A stretch of DNA of 64,000 nucleotides from Heterohyrax brucei (GCA_028571685.1 CM053141.1:50590333-50654332); one strand, 5' to 3'. Positions 11,610-24,090 are shown, counted from the stretch's first letter. Notes: a model not told the origin generated them from the sequence alone. Translations and numbers: made by a program.

Positions 11610-11705
11610 TCCTACCACTTCTAGTCACTTGGGAAAGTCACTTAGCTCATTCCGCCTGTTTGTACAATGAACGATTGTGAAGATTAAAGGGAATAGCTGC
11701 ACCAG
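11610..11705 (+). mobile_element. MIR fragment
   Basis: CTAGTCACTTGGGAAAGTCA, CTTAGCTCATTCC and TTGTACAATGAACG correspond to the MIR core (GTGACCTTGGGCAAGTCACTTAAC ... TGTAAAATG) in plus orientation. Confidence 0.6.
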
Positions 11706-12351
11706 TATGGGTCCTGACATTGCTTGTCACAGAGAGGGGGCTCAGAAATCACTATGCCTCCTGTACTTTGGTAAAAGTGCATCAGAACATGGCATATTTC
11801 TGACCAAGTGTCAGATTTTTTCTGTTTTTTATTATAGTGGTTCCACCACCACAAAAATAGATCAACATCAATGAGAGTCAGATGGGGAGAAGCTCTTGCA
11901 TGCCAGAAAGATCTGAGATAAAATAGAATGGGAATAGCTCAGGATTTAGCTTTTCACTTTTAAAACAGTTCTGGATTTACCAAGTTGGGTGACATTATAA
12001 ATTGTTGCGTATTTCCTAGGCTGTCATTCTGTTTTTGTTTTATTTTTCTTCAGGGACCTCAGGAAAACTGAAACTTATTTCAGTCTCATGACTTGGCTTG
12101 GCTAAGAATCAGTTTGTAATTCCAATTTAAGATTGCACGGAAAGAGTAAACTATACTTAAATTAGCAAGATATCAATTCCTTTTTCCTGCATCTCTGGTC
12201 TCACCTGCCTTCACCACTCTTGTCTCACTTTTTTTCCCCAAAGATCACGTCAGCTGCACCAGAATGGAAAAACAAACCCGCTGAGTTGTTTTCTTCAGGT
12301 GGAGGAGGGGTGGGGGGAGTGGGAGGAGAGTGGGGGCAGGGAAAAGCCGGA

Positions 12352-12550
12352 GTCCCTAGTGGTATAAATGGTTATACTCTTGGTTGCTAACTGAAATGTT
12401 GGGAGTTGTAATTCACTGAGAGGCACCTTCAAAGAATGGGCTGGTGATCTACTCTGAAAAATCTATCACTGAAATTGCTTTGGAGCAGTCTCTAATCTGA
12501 CACACTGGGATTGTCAAGAGTCAGAAGCAACTCAACAGTAATTGATCAGT
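12352..12550 (+). mobile_element. AfroSINE, longer form
   Basis: Head TCCCTAGTGGTATAAATGG, B-box-like GGGAGTTGTAATTCACTGAG, the extra central block GGCTGGTGATCTACTCTGA and tail TTGTCAAGAGTCAGAAGCAA. The extra block marks the longer subfamily also seen at 14,828 and 60,592. Confidence 0.8.
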
Positions 12551-12756
12551 GCTTCTTTTGGTGAGCATAGCTACTCACCCAGAGCTGCTTTCTTTGCTAT
12601 GATTCCTTTTTGCAAGACAAGATCATTTTATATTCAAGTTTCTATTGGAACATTCAGTGATACTGTACCCAGGCTGTGTTGTGAATGAAGAACACTCAGA
12701 TTTTTCTGCCTTATTGAATTAGAAGCACTGAAATTTATTGTTAATGCTGTCTCTCT

Positions 12757-12915
12757 TTGGAAACCCTGGTGGTGCAGTGGCTAAGTGCTACAGTTGCTAA
12801 CCAAAAGGTTGGCAGTTGAAATTTGCCAGGCACACCTTGGGAACTGTGTGAAGCAGTTTTACTCTGACCTATAGGGTTACTATGAGTTGGAATTGACTCA
12901 GTGAGTGGGTAGGTA
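12757..12915 (+). mobile_element. AfroSINE
   Basis: Clear full-length short form: AAACCCTGGTGGTGCAGTGG (A-box region), GGCAGTTGAAATTTGCCAGG (B-box region), GACCTATAGGGTTACTATG and AGTTGGAATTGACTCAGTG. One of the best preserved copies in the window. Confidence 0.9.
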
Positions 12916-12942
12916 TCTCCATTTAATGCTTCAGCATGCCAT

Positions 12943-13130
12943 AGTGGAAAGTACCCCAGTCTCAGAATTTGAAGACAATTTCCTGTACCTAGTCTTCCAT
13001 CAAGTCATTTTGACTTCATTAAAACATTCACTTTAGTCTTCTCAATTTAGTTTCTTCATGAATAAATTTAGGGGTGAGACAAAATGTTTTCTGAAGACCC
13101 ATTGTGAGTTTAAAGTTTCATCACTATACC
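12943..13130 (+). mobile_element. Possible MIR
   Basis: CATAGTGGAAAGTACCCCAG, TTCCATCAAGTCATTTTGAC, AATTTAGTTTCTTCATGAAT follow the order of MIR blocks in plus orientation, with heavy divergence. Confidence 0.5.
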
Positions 13131-13444
13131 TCAGATTGTTCCAAACTGTTCTTACCTCTCTTAACATCCAATTTATTTGTCAATTACATGCACTAGTGTA
13201 AAATGAGTAATCACTGTAACTGGAGTCCTTCTGTTCTTTTGGTGGAAAAAGTTCTAATTAGCAACTTTAGCTCAGGCATTATTTGAAAATCTTGAGCAAA
13301 ATAAACTTTAAAAAATGTGGAAACTCAGTTTCATGTTACAAAAGTAAAAAACTACCTCTAGAATATTGAGAAAGACATGCATCTTTGTTAATATCACACA
13401 GGTTCAGTTATTCCTTTTCATTTAATGGGCAAATGTGTAACTCA

Positions 13445-13480
13445 GCACGCTCACGCGTGCGTGCACACACACACACGCAG
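13445..13480. repeat. CA/CG-rich microsatellite
   Basis: CACGCTCACGCGTGCGTGCA followed by a short CA run. It contains the palindrome ACGCGT and alternating purine-pyrimidine sequence. Confidence 0.8.
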
Positions 13481-14554
13481 ACTTTCCCACTTTGTGGAAG
13501 GTGGGCAGTGACCTTCAGCTCCAGGGTGACATTCTAGTTACCTTTCCTATCAACTAACTTTCCAGTCTTCCTCAGCATTTCTCTCTCTCTATAATTCAAG
13601 GAAGAAGGAGGCTACAAAAAGCTCACAAAAGGTCCAAGCATTGGGATTGCAGCATACGATTAACAGGCTGAACTTTTTATCTCTTTGCCTAAGGAAAGAT
13701 TATGAATTAAAATGATAGCTGTTGATTGACGAGGAAATACTACTGCTCTTAATACACTGAGACTCATGTCCAAGTCCCTTAAATTAAGTTCAGGGTGTAT
13801 ATCAATTAGGATCCAGATGAAACTGAACCCCTCATCCTACCGCCTAGTCTTCTGCCAGTGCTTCCCATTGCCCACACTTAACTGGGTGCCAGAGGCAAGG
13901 GGTGTGGTGAATCTATTTTGACAGAGTGGGTAGTCAGCAGGTCCAAGAGAAAACAGATAAATACCAAGCAGAATATGAATGGTTTTCTTATGTTTGACCA
14001 CAGTGTTGATGGTGACATTGTGATCTCAGTAGCAGAGCCTAGAAATCTTGAGTAAATCTTGAGTTTTCCATTTAATTTCTCCTTAATCCACACAGACAAA
14101 AAGGAGAATGGAAATTGCCAGAATTATCACATGTAAGTTTTAGATGAATTACTGTAGCCCAGGGCTCTGTCACCTTAAACATCAAGGGACAAAATAAAGG
14201 TTCTTCATAATGAGGTCATGCTGAGCACCAGTCCGCTGGTCTCAAAGGAACACCAGACAGAGCTCTGTTTCCCCGGGAGAGAGATCAGAGGTAGGAGCTA
14301 AGATTAAAAACCTGTTAACATCTGAGCAGATTCAAGTTGAGCATGAGAAACGAGTGCTACAGAGATGTACCACATGGCAAACTGGCACAGAATAGAGGTG
14401 AGTTGCCACAGGTACACACCCCAGCAGTGACTCACAGATGGGGCAGGGGAAGCGACTTAACTCATCTAATTTTCCAGAGTATATGAAGTCTCTGTTACTT
14501 CAGCTTTGTAAGCTATTTTGACTGGACTGTCCTTTTTATGATGAGTAGCACTGT
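13481..14554. other. No recognised feature
   Basis: No identifiable repeat or gene. An open stretch at 13,878-14,099 on the minus strand has no known motif. Confidence 0.5.
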
Positions 14555-14645
14555 GGGACTAGGGGTGAGTGGCAGTTCTACTCTGGCCTATATGGTTGCT
14601 ATGAGTTGGAATTGACTCTATAGCAGTGGCTTTTTGTTGTTGCTG
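14555..14645 (+). mobile_element. AfroSINE 3' half
   Basis: GGCAGTTCTACTCTGGCCTA, TATGGTTGCTATGAGTTGGA and ATTGACTCTATAGCAGTGGC form the SINE 3' half, followed by T-rich sequence. The tRNA-like head is missing. Confidence 0.8.
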
Positions 14646-14827
14646 TTATAAGCAGATTTTTTTTTTTTTTAACAGCATCAGGACCTCAATGAATCTAGAA
14701 AAGTTCTCTGCTAAGGATTTTAGATCTAGATACACAGTGACAGTGGAGAACCATACACACACTTCCTATGCTGTGAAATTAATTGCACAAAGATTCTAGA
14801 TAGTTAACCAACCTGGAAGGAGCATGA

Positions 14828-15030
14828 GGGGCACAGTGGTCAAAAAAAACAGGCCTCTCACCAAAAGATTGGTGGTTTGAACTTGCTCAGTGGCTCCATG
14901 GGGAAAGCACTTGGTGATCTACTTCTCTAAATATTAAAGCACAGAAAACCCTCTGAAGCAGTTTTACTCTGTCACACTGGGTTGGTATGTGTTCAGAGTT
15001 TGACTTGACAGAGCCTAACCACAACAATAA
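14828..15030 (+). mobile_element. AfroSINE, longer form
   Basis: CACAGTGGTCAAAAAAAACA (head), TTGGTGGTTTGAACTTGCTC (B-box region), extra central block TTGGTGATCTACTTCTCTAA, then CAGTTTTACTCTGTCACACT and tail AGAGTTTGACTTGACAGAGC. Plus orientation. Confidence 0.8.
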
Positions 15031-16386
15031 CCAATCTGGAACCCATATATACCTATACATAGTTGAATGAAATGGCTCATTTTGCTCTTGCCTCAAATTC
15101 CAATCAGCAAATGTCATATTAAATCAAGGCACCAAAACTTTAAATAGCAATAAAGGTCTTCCTTGAATATCTCTTTAAACTACTGAGAATGGAGTTTAGG
15201 AACCCTTTATAAATAGTTTGGGAATCTCTTCTACTTGTTTTGACTATTTCCAAAATCTATCATTCCTTCATTCATTTCCTTTTTTCTTCACTGTCTTTGA
15301 AACTTCTCTGGGTAGTTACTCGCCTTCTCTAGCACAGCAATCTGCTTTACTTATTTGCAGTCCCATCAATCACCGCTCCAAAGGCCAAATGTCTGGTCCT
15401 CAGGACCTAGGCTTCTGAAAAAGCTGAGATGGATTGTGAGCACTTGGACTTTCACATGTTTTTCTCTCTTAGACCTGAAAGGACTATAAATAATATGCAG
15501 TATATTCTCATGTTAACTTTCAGAACTCCTCTTTAGATGAAAATGCATTTCTTGGCTTTATAAAGCTAATGGTAATATCTCTGCAAGGTTCAGAAAGCCA
15601 TCTTCATCCCCATTCTTGAGGGAATCTTATGGAAACAGCACTGTTGAGCTTCAAGAAGAGAGAAGATGGTAGAGGTTTCTGAGCAGAAAGGAGGGCTCCA
15701 TCAAGAAGCCACCAAAATCATGAAGCAGGATAAGCAGACAAGGATCAGGCTTTTCTCATATATATGGTACGAACCACATACAGAGTTATCCAAGAATTTC
15801 TTTGCTAATTTAAATGAAAAATTATAAAATGCAAATTTTGTCTATAACCTTCTGGGCAGTAAAAGTAAAAACACATTTAGCTTGTATTATCTAGATAATC
15901 AATTTATACAACCATACACTATCTGACATGACAAAATCAAGAAAAATAACATTTACCTCCTATAAAGTAATCCTTATCTCCATTTTGCATAGGTTTGATA
16001 AATATTGACTAAAAACATCATGGAACATTGAGAGAAGGGTGTGTATTAAGCTGTCAATGAAAATGTCTTAAAGCAACACAATCTGTTGTTTGACTAATAG
16101 TAATTTTTGTCCTAATTGTCACTACCTACATGGGTACACTTTAAGCATCTAGCTGTTCACTGTATCGTGAACAGCTCCCACTAGTAACTGCGTGTTGATC
16201 TCCATAAGATGAACAGGAATAAACTCCCTGAGGCTGACTGATGGATAGACAAGCTGCCCAAATAGTTCTGAAGCCACTGTGCTTTTCTCAAAAGAGGGAA
16301 GAAGCTCTTCAATGGCAATAAGGTTTAGGTTAGTGGATGGAGATGAGATTTGTTTCTTCAGTATTGAGGGTCACAAGTTCACCTAT
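15031..16386. other. No recognised feature
   Basis: Single-copy-looking AT-rich DNA. No repeat, RNA gene or coding stretch supported. Confidence 0.5.
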
Positions 16387-16391
16387 GGAGC

Positions 16392-16914
16392 TGTCATGGA
16401 TCAAACTCTGTCCCCCCCAAAATTTGTGCAGCCATGTGGCTGGGCCATGATTCCCGGTATCTTGTGACTGTCCTCCGTTGTGTGGTTTTCCTATGCTCTA
16501 TGTTCAAGGATTAGGGTGAGACTGTAAATCGCTTTATAAGATCACCTCCCTGCTCCACTGTAAAGGGAATTTCCCTGGAGTATGGCTTGCCCCACCCTTA
16601 ATCCTTTCAGCCTGAAAGAGACAAAAGGATAGAGAAGCAAGCAGAGAATTAGGAATCTCATACCATGAAGAAAACAGCGCCGGGAGAAGAGGGCGTCCTT
16701 CAGACCCGAGGTTCCTGAGCCAAGATGCTCGCTGGACAAAGACTGAAGCAATACTGGACTTTCCTCCTAGCCAACAAGGGGAAAGCCTTCCCCTGGAATG
16801 GATACCCTGAATATGGACTTGCAGTCTACCGGACTATGTAAGAATAAATCTTCCTTTGTTAAGGCCATCCACTCTGTGGTGTTTCTGTTAGAGCAGCCCT
16901 AGCTGACTAAAACA
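16392..16914 (+). mobile_element. MaLR-type solo LTR
   Basis: Begins TGTCATGGATCAAACTCTGT and ends CCTAGCTGACTAAAACA. An exact 5-bp duplication GGAGC flanks it (16,387-16,391 and 16,915-16,919). The 3' block AAGGCCATCCACTCTGTGGT is typical of this LTR group. Same family as 54,971-55,509 and the nested pair at 5.3-7.2 kb. A fossil, non-coding. Confidence 0.85.
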
Positions 16915-17150
16915 GGAGCCGAGTGTGGGCTAAAACGAAAACCAGGATTAATTCCTTGGGGGGAATAAAAACAGATGATGACAGCATGTGAGAAAAATAA
17001 CATAGCACATTTTCTAGTACAGAGTTAAAGTGCAGAAAGTAAGAAAATACATCTATTTCTATATGTTTGGACCCTTACAGAAAAATCTGAGCAAAATATG
17101 ACTTCTTAAAAATAAAATTATTTGTATATTTATATATACATGTATGTACA

Positions 17151-17190
17151 GCCAAGCCAAGTGCTGTCGAGTCAGACCCGACTCATGGTG
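17151..17190 (-). mobile_element. Very short AfroSINE/RTE tail fragment
   Basis: A 40-bp island starting GCCAAGCCAAGTGCTGTCGA inside a TA/TGTA-rich tract. It is the reverse complement of the tail of a SINE/RTE subfamily. A near-identical island lies inside the L1 at 19,800-19,834. Confidence 0.6.
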
Positions 17191-17345
17191 TACACATATA
17201 TGTACATATACCAAGCAAATGTATTTATATATGCATGTAGATAGATATGTAATGTGTGCAGATGTGTATTTCTACACATAGCGAGTACACAGATAGCATG
17301 GTGTAGGGAGAAGAGAAATATGGAATATTGAGTTTAAATCTGTCA

Positions 17346-17879
17346 TTGTTATTGTTGTTGCTGGATGTGATATTGTCAGTTCTGACTCAGGGCGACCCCA
17401 CGCACAACAGAACAGAACATCGCCCAGTCTCGCACCTTCCTCTCCGTCATCATTTTGCTTGATCCCGTTCTTGCAGACTCTGTGTCAGCTGATCTCATAG
17501 AGGCTCTTCCTCTTTTTATTTTTGCTGCCCCTACACTTTACCGAACCTGATGTCCTTTTCTAGGGACTGGTCCTTCCTGACAAAGTGTTCAAAATATATG
17601 AAGTGTTGCCACTCTTGCTTCTAAAGAACACTGCGGCTGTACTTCTTCCAAGATGTGTGTGTTCACTCTTCTGGCAGTACATGGTGTGTCCACTATTCTA
17701 TACCAAAACCATAATTCAAAGACATTAATTCTTCTTCAATCTTTCTTATTCATTGTCCAGCTTTCACATAAATATGAGGTGATGGAAAGCACCACAGCTT
17801 GGGTCAAGTGCACCTTAGTCCTTAAAGTAATACCAGTACTTTAAAGAAGTCTTTTGCAACATATTTTCCCAATGCTGTG
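17346..17879 (-). mobile_element. RTE-type LINE, 3' part (copy A, left piece)
   Basis: On the minus strand this is the 3' end of an RTE/BovB-like LINE, including the end of the reverse-transcriptase frame. On the plus strand the tail region reads GTTGTTGCTGGATGTGATAT, then TCAGTTCTGACTCAGGGCGA. The copy continues after the inserted L1, at 25,107. Two small broken coding pieces remain. Relatives at 44.9, 53.0, 56.4 and 63.4 kb align block by block. Confidence 0.85.
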
Positions 17880-17896
17880 CATCTTTTGATTTTTTT
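17880..17896. repeat. Left target-site duplication of the 7.2-kb L1
   Basis: CATCTTTTGATTTTTTT occurs here and again at 25,090-25,106 on either side of the L1. The right copy joins directly onto the resumed RTE sequence. Confidence 0.85.
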
Positions 17897-18833
17897 TTTA
17901 TTATGACTGAGTGAAAGTGTACATTCCCAAATAAATTTACATGCCCACCTATATTCCGCTTCCACTGCTCTCCCTGCCTGGTGACAGCACATTGTTCCTC
18001 TCTGCTCCATACATGTTTCATCTTCCCAACAGTATCCTTTCCCCTCCTCTTCACCCACTCCCCTTACTCCAGCCAGAGGTCTGCAGGATGATATCCTATA
18101 GATGCATAGAACCATAAAGTGCATCCAATATATGGTAACTCTGCATCTCCAAGTCTGAAAAGTGTACCTTCATTATGATTTATGGGCAAGGCCAGCATCA
18201 GTGCCAGGGGCCATACCCCCAGGGGAACCCCGAAACCACTGGATCATCAATTGAGGCCTTTTAGTGGAGATCTCAGGATGCACCCCTTTTTATTCTTGTG
18301 TTGCCAGTGAGATTCAACTTTGTGAGATCCATCACGGCTATCACTGGTGGTGGCCAGGCACCATCTGGTTCCTCCGGTCCCAAGTCGATGTAGGCACTCA
18401 CTCATGTAGGTCTCTCTGTCTTCTGGGTTGTCTTTCCCCCGTGTTGTTTTGGTCCTCAGTGAGCATCCGTTCCTGCTGAGTTGGGACCATTTGCTGTGCC
18501 CTCGGATGGCAGCTTGGTAGCATTTAAGACCCCAGACACCACTCACCAATTTGGGGTGCAGAGAGCCTTCTTAGTAATACGCTAGTTGTGCCAATTGGCT
18601 TCGATTTCACCTAAGAGCATGGTCACCTGCCCCCTGCCCCAGCTACTCGAGCTTGCAATATTGGGTTAAGATGGAAGGAGTATTCAAGTTAAGTTGAAGT
18701 CCACTTAATATTATCCTTGTTTCTAGTGCGTGCTGTCACCGACTTCATCCAACCAAATTTCTACCAACTATCTAATCTAAACCCTCACCCTCCCTCCGTC
18801 CCTTCCCTCTGAGCCGTCAAAGAGTCTTTTCTT

Positions 18834-21800
18834 CTATGCATAAGTCTGTTTTTGTGTTTTTATGATAGGGGGTCTCATACAATATTTGTCCTTTTGTCTC
18901 TGACTACTTTCACTCAACATAATGGCTTCCAGTTGAAACCAGGTTAAGAGATGTTTCCTGGAATCATCATTGTTCTGTATCATTGCATAGTGCTCCATTG
19001 AGTATATATACCATAGTTTACCTATCCATTCCTGTGTTGCTGGACATCTGGGTTGATTCCATCTTTGTGCTATCAAGGACTGTGCTGCGATAAACATTCT
19101 TGTGCCTGTGTCCGTTAGTGTGAATGGCCTTGATTCTGTAGGATATATTCCAAACAGTGCAATTACTGGGTGAAATGGTATATCAATATCTATTTTTTTA
19201 AGGAAGTGCCAGATGGCTTTCCAAAGAGGCTGGACCATTTCGCAACCCCACCAACAGTTTAGGAGGGTTCCACTTTCTCCACAGCCTTTTCAGCATTTGT
19301 TGTTTTGTGTTTTTTGGATCATGGCCAATGTTGTTGGGGTGAGATGGTATCTCGTTGTCGTTTTGATTTGAATTTCTTTAATAACTAAAGATCGTCAGCG
19401 TGTCCTCATGTGTTTTTCGGCTGCCTGGATCTCCTCTTTAGAGAAATGTCTGTCCATCTGCTTTGCCCATCGCTTAATTGAGTGATTTGTCTTCTTCTTA
19501 TTGATACTTTGTAGTACCTTGTAGATTATGGAGATCAGGCATCAGTCTGATATAGAGTTGCCAAATATTTTTTTCCCATTCTGTAGGTGGCCTTTTAACT
19601 CTTGTGACAAAGTTTTCAGATGAGCAAAAGTGTTTGATTCTTAGGTTCCCATTTATCTATTTTCTCTTCTATTGATTGTGGTTTGTTTGACAGATTTTGA
19701 AGTCTGTCTACATTGTGTATTAAAGCTTCCATTGTTGTTCCTTCTTTTTCACAGATGAGCTTTATTGTTTTAGATTTGATATTTAGGTCTTTTATCCAGT
19801 GAGTCAGATCCGACTCAACGGCACTTGGCTTGGCATCTAATTTGAGTTGGCTTTTGTATAAGGTGTAAGATATGGATCTTGTTTCAATTTATTGTAGATG
19901 GATATCCAATTTTGCCAGCACCATTTGCTGAAGATACTGCTTTTATCCCAGTTTAATGTCTTAGGGCCTTTGTCAAATATCAACTGTTCATAGGCAGATG
20001 GTGTCATCTCTGGGGTCTCAACTCTGTTCCATTGATCCATCTGTCTGTTCTTGTACCAGTAACAGGCTGTTTTGACCATTGTGGCAGTGTAATAGGTTCT
20101 GAAGTCAGGTAACGAGAGGCCTCCCAGTGTGTACTTCTTCTTTTGTAGTACTTTACTTATCTAGGTTTCTTCCCTTTCCAAACAAAACTGGTGATTTGTT
20201 TCTCCATCTCATTAAAAAAATGACGCTGGAACTTGTATTGCGATTGCATTATATAAATAAATTGCTTTGGGTAAAATAGACATTTTTACAATGTTAAGTC
20301 TCCCTATCCATGAGCAGGGTAGGTTTCTCCATTTATCTATGTCTCTCTTAGCTTCTTCTAGTAAGGGCTTGTAATTCTCTTTGTAAAGGTCTGTTATTTC
20401 TCTGGTTAGATTAATTCCTAGGTACTTTATCTTCTTGGGGGCTATAGTAAATGGTATTGTTTTGATGATTTCTTCATTAGCAGTCTCATTGTTGGCATAA
20501 AGGAATCCGACTGATTTACTTATTTTTATCTTGTATGCTGAGACTTTGCTGAACTCTTCTATCATGTAGTTTACTTACAGATTCTTTGGAATTTTCTGCA
20601 TATACAATCATATCATCAGCAAACAGGGAGATTTTGACTTCTTTGCCAATGCAGATGCACTTTACTTCTTTGTCTTGACTAATTGTTCTGGCTAGAACTT
20701 CTAGTACTATGTTGAATAGGAGAGGTGAGGGTGGTCATCCTTGTCTAGTTCCTGTTCTCCAGGGAAACTCCTTCAGTCTCTGTCCATTCAGGATAAGGCA
20801 GGCAGTTGGTTTTGTATAAATGGCCTTTATTGCATTGAGGAATTTGCCTATTTTGCTAAGAGTTTTTAGCATGAATGGGTGTTGGACTTTATCAAATGCC
20901 TTTTCTGCATCAATGGACAAAATCAGGTTATTCTTGTCTTTTGTGCTATTTATGTGGTTAACCATAGTAATAGTTTTTCTGATGTTGAACCAGCCTTGTA
21001 TCCCTGGTATGAATCCCACTTGGTCATTATGGATTATTTTTTTGATATGTTGTTGTACTCTATTTGCAAGAATTTTGTTGAAGATTTTTGCATCTAGACT
21101 CATGAGTGATATCGGTCTGTAGTTCTCCTTTTTTGTTGGGTCTTTCCCTGGTTTTGGTATCAGGTTTATGCTGGCTTCATAGAATGAATTTGGGAGTACT
21201 CTATCCCTTTCTATACTGTGAAATAGTCTCAGTAGTATTGGAGATAACTCTTCTCTAAAAACTTGGTAGAATTCTGCAGTGAAGCTATCTGGGCCCGGGC
21301 TTTTGTTGGTTGGCAGTGTTTTGATGACTTTTTCAATCTCTTCCTTTGTGATGAGTTTATTAAGTTGTTCTGCTTCACATTGTGATAATTTGGGTAGGTG
21401 ATATGAATCAAGGAATTTGCCTATTTCCTCTAGGTTTTCAAATTTGTTAGAGTACAATCTTTCAAAATATTCTGTCATGATATTTTTAATTTCTGTTGGA
21501 TCTATTGTGACCACTCCCCTCTCATTTCTAATTTGGGTTATTTGTTTCCTTCCCTGCTTTTCTTTAGTAAGTTTAGCCAGTGGTTTGTCAATTTTGTTGA
21601 TCTTTTAAAAAAATCAGCTTTTGGTCTTTTCAATTTTTTCAACTGTTTTTCTATTCCCTAATTCATTTAGTTCTTCTCTAATCTTTATGATCTGTTCTTT
21701 TCTGTTGCCTGAGGAGTTCCTCTGCTGTTCTCTCTCTACTTCTTTAAGCTGTAGGGTTAGTTCCTTGATTTGGTTTCTTTCTTCCTTCCGGATGTGTGCA

Positions 21801-22708
21801 TTTATAGAGATAAACAGACCTCTGAGGAGTATTTTGGCTGGATCCCACAGGTTCTAGTAGGAAACGTTTTCATTCTCATTGGAATCCATGAATTTCTTTA
21901 TTTCATCCTTAATTTCTTCTATCACCTATGGTTTTTTGAACAAGATTTTGTTCAGTTTCCAAGACTTCCACTTTCTATCTGTGTTTTTTCTGCTATTGAT
22001 TTAGACTTGTATTGCTTTCTGATCTGAGAAGATACTTTACATTAATTCAATGATATGGATTTTGTTGAGAATTACATTATGTCCTAACACATGGTAAGTT
22101 CTGGAGAATGTTGCATGTGCACTGGAGAAGAAGGTGTAGTTGTCCGCTGATAGGTAGAAAGTTCTGTATATATCGGTGAGGTTTAGTTGGTTAATTGTGG
22201 CAATGATGTCTTCTGCATCTTTACTGAGCTTTTTTCTATATGATCTGTCCAGTATTGAGAGTGGAGTGTCAAAGTCTCCCACATTTATTGTGGAGTCATC
22301 TAATTCTTTTTTCAGTGCAGTCAGTGTTTCTTCAATGCATTTAGGTGCTCTGATATTAGGTGCATAGATATTTAATATAGTTAAGTCTTGCTTATGCACT
22401 GAAACTTTCAGCAGCAAATAGTGTCTATCATTGTCCATGATGGTGGATTTTACATTAAAATTGATTTTGTCCCACATTAGAATTGCCACATCTGCTCTTC
22501 TTTGTTCATTGTTAGCTTGTTAGATATTCTTCCATCCTTTAATTTTCAGTTTGTTCCTATTTTTAAGTCTCAAGTGAGTTTCTTGTAGACAAGATATGAA
22601 TAGGTCATGTCTTTTGATCCAAGATGTCACTCACTGTCTCTTTACTGGAGCATTCAGTCCATTCACATTCAGTGTAATTATTGATAGGCATGTGTTCACT
22701 GCTGCCAT
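18834..22708 (-). pseudogene. L1 ORF2 (endonuclease-reverse transcriptase), broken
   Basis: The expected ATG is at 22,706-22,708 and the stop near 18,834 (about 3.9 kb). The N-terminal endonuclease is recognised by LTILNIYAPNIRAP and VGDFDTPLSILD. Its catalytic S-R-I-D-H block has become S-R-T-Y-H, losing the catalytic Asp. The RT domain shows [54 protein letters not shown] and the active-site FADD (20,612-20,623). The C-terminal zinc-knuckle region and ending (LTWFQLEAIMLSESS) are present. Several stops and frame changes break it into at least six pieces. When intact such a protein nicks target DNA and copies L1 RNA. Confidence 0.92.
19800..19834 (+). mobile_element. 35-bp SINE/RTE-tail fragment inside L1 ORF2
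   Basis: TGAGTCAGATCCGACTCAAC through GGCTTGGC interrupts ORF2. The other L1 lacks it and reads straight across (TTTATCCAGTTTGAGTTGGG in the same orientation). The extra sequence totals about 42 bp. Its reverse complement matches 17,151-17,185 with a few transitions. Confidence 0.75.
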
Positions 22709-22980
22709 TGTGATATGTTTATTTTTGTGTTGATGTTATTTCTGTTGTTCTTATTAGTCTGTCTGGGACATTCTTTTTTGTGAGTTGATTTTTCACCTTT
22801 TTTCAGAGCTGGTTTTGTAGTTGTTGAGACTCCTATGTTATCTTTCTTAATATGGTATGTTGCATCTTTGTTGTGCTTTATGGTTGCCCCTAAGATCCCC
22901 CTTAATAAACTATATATAAACCCCATTTTAATTACTACCAGTCTTGTCAACTTCCTTGCCATCTGGAAGGACTCTAGCAA
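22696..22980 (-). other. Open frame between L1 ORF1 and ORF2
   Basis: 94 codons from ATG, starting MLESFQMARKLTRLVV, rich in Lys, Asn and Thr toward the end (SQWQQ stop). It overlaps the ORF2 start codon by 13 nt in another frame. The second L1 has an open frame of 93 codons in the same place (34,836-35,117) with a related start. No known domain. It could be chance preservation in an inter-ORF spacer; see findings. Confidence 0.4.
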
Positions 22981-23130
22981 CTGTAGTACATCCCTTTTTT
23001 TAATATGATGGCACCATAGTTTTCATGAGAATCACTGGATTGTTTCTTTCAGTATTAAAGCCGTGATTGAGTTTGGAGTCTTCCCTAACTGAGTAGAATT
23101 CTGGATGATGTGTCCTTCTAAAATATAAAG

Positions 23131-24090
23131 TTAGTGTTTTTGTTCTTCTAAGCCAAAGCCAAGAACTTCTTTTAGTATTTCTTGTAGTTTTGGTTTGGTT
23201 TTTACAAAGTCTCTGAGTTTCTGTTTATCTGGGAATGTCTTAATTTCATTTTCATATTTGAAAGATAGTTTTGCAGGATATCTAATTCTTGGTTGGAAGT
23301 TCTTCTCCTTCAGGCTTTTAATGTGTCATGCCACTGTCTCCATGCCAGCATGGTTTCTGCTGAGAAATCTGACGAAAGCCTACATGTCTTCCCTCTGAAT
23401 GTTAGCTTTGCTTTAAGTCTTGCTGCTTTTAAAAGTTACTGCTTATGTTTCATTTTGTTAAGCTTGAGTATAACATGTCTTGGAGTCTTTCTTTTGAGAT
23501 CTATATTGGGTGGCGTACGATATGCATCTGGGATACCTATATTCTCTTCCTGTGATTTCTGGGAAGTTTCCTGTCAGCAGCTCAGCAGCGATCCTCTCTG
23601 TGTTCTCAGGTGTTTCATCCTGTTCAGGGACGCTAATTAATCATCGAAGGTTGTTCCTCTTAATAGAGTCCCACGGGCTTCTTAATGTTTCTTCATTTTT
23701 CTTGTTTCTTCTTTCTGATTTGTCCACATGGATGCTGGCATAAGAAGTTCTGTCTTCCAAGTCAGAAATTCTTTTTTCCATTTGTTGCATTCTATTTTCT
23801 TGGCTTTGAATGGAAGTTTCTATGTCTTTTATTTTATTCTTGGTCTGTTTAATTTCAAAGTACTGGTGTTTCATCAGATTGAACAGCTTGCTTAATTTTT
23901 CATTTCATTCTGCTGCATTTTGTGTAAGGTCTAGAAGGGCTCTGTATGTAATCCTTTTACATTCATCTTCCAATGATTTCAGAAAAGTTTCTTCATCTGG
24001 AAAACTCCTTGGTTGTTTCGTTTGTGAGCCTTCTGAAGCCATGGGTGATTTCTTCTTTGCCACAAGTGTCTGTTACTTTTTGGGTCCCAT
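23131..24090 (-). pseudogene. L1 ORF1 (RNA-binding protein), broken
   Basis: Starts MGPKK at 24,090 and ends LEEQKH at 23,131. The N-terminal coiled coil is clear in the piece at 23,641-23,874 (KQTKNKIKDIETSIQ, RMQQMEKRISDLEDR, with Leu/Ile heptads), followed by RNKKNEETLRSPWDSIKRNN, the start of the RNA-recognition domain. The carboxy-terminal domain is broken by frame changes. ORF1p forms trimers that coat L1 RNA. There is an early stop six codons in (MGPKK then stop, then QTLVAKK). Confidence 0.85.

Noticed and set aside
12757-12860. tRNA-like A and B boxes
   Set aside because: They belong to the tRNA-derived head of an AfroSINE; there is no cloverleaf with an anticodon arm and acceptor stem.
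20820-22027. Plus-strand frames with hydrophobic segments inside L1 copy 1
   Set aside because: Antisense of ORF2; A-rich L1 sense strand gives Phe/Leu-rich antisense peptides.
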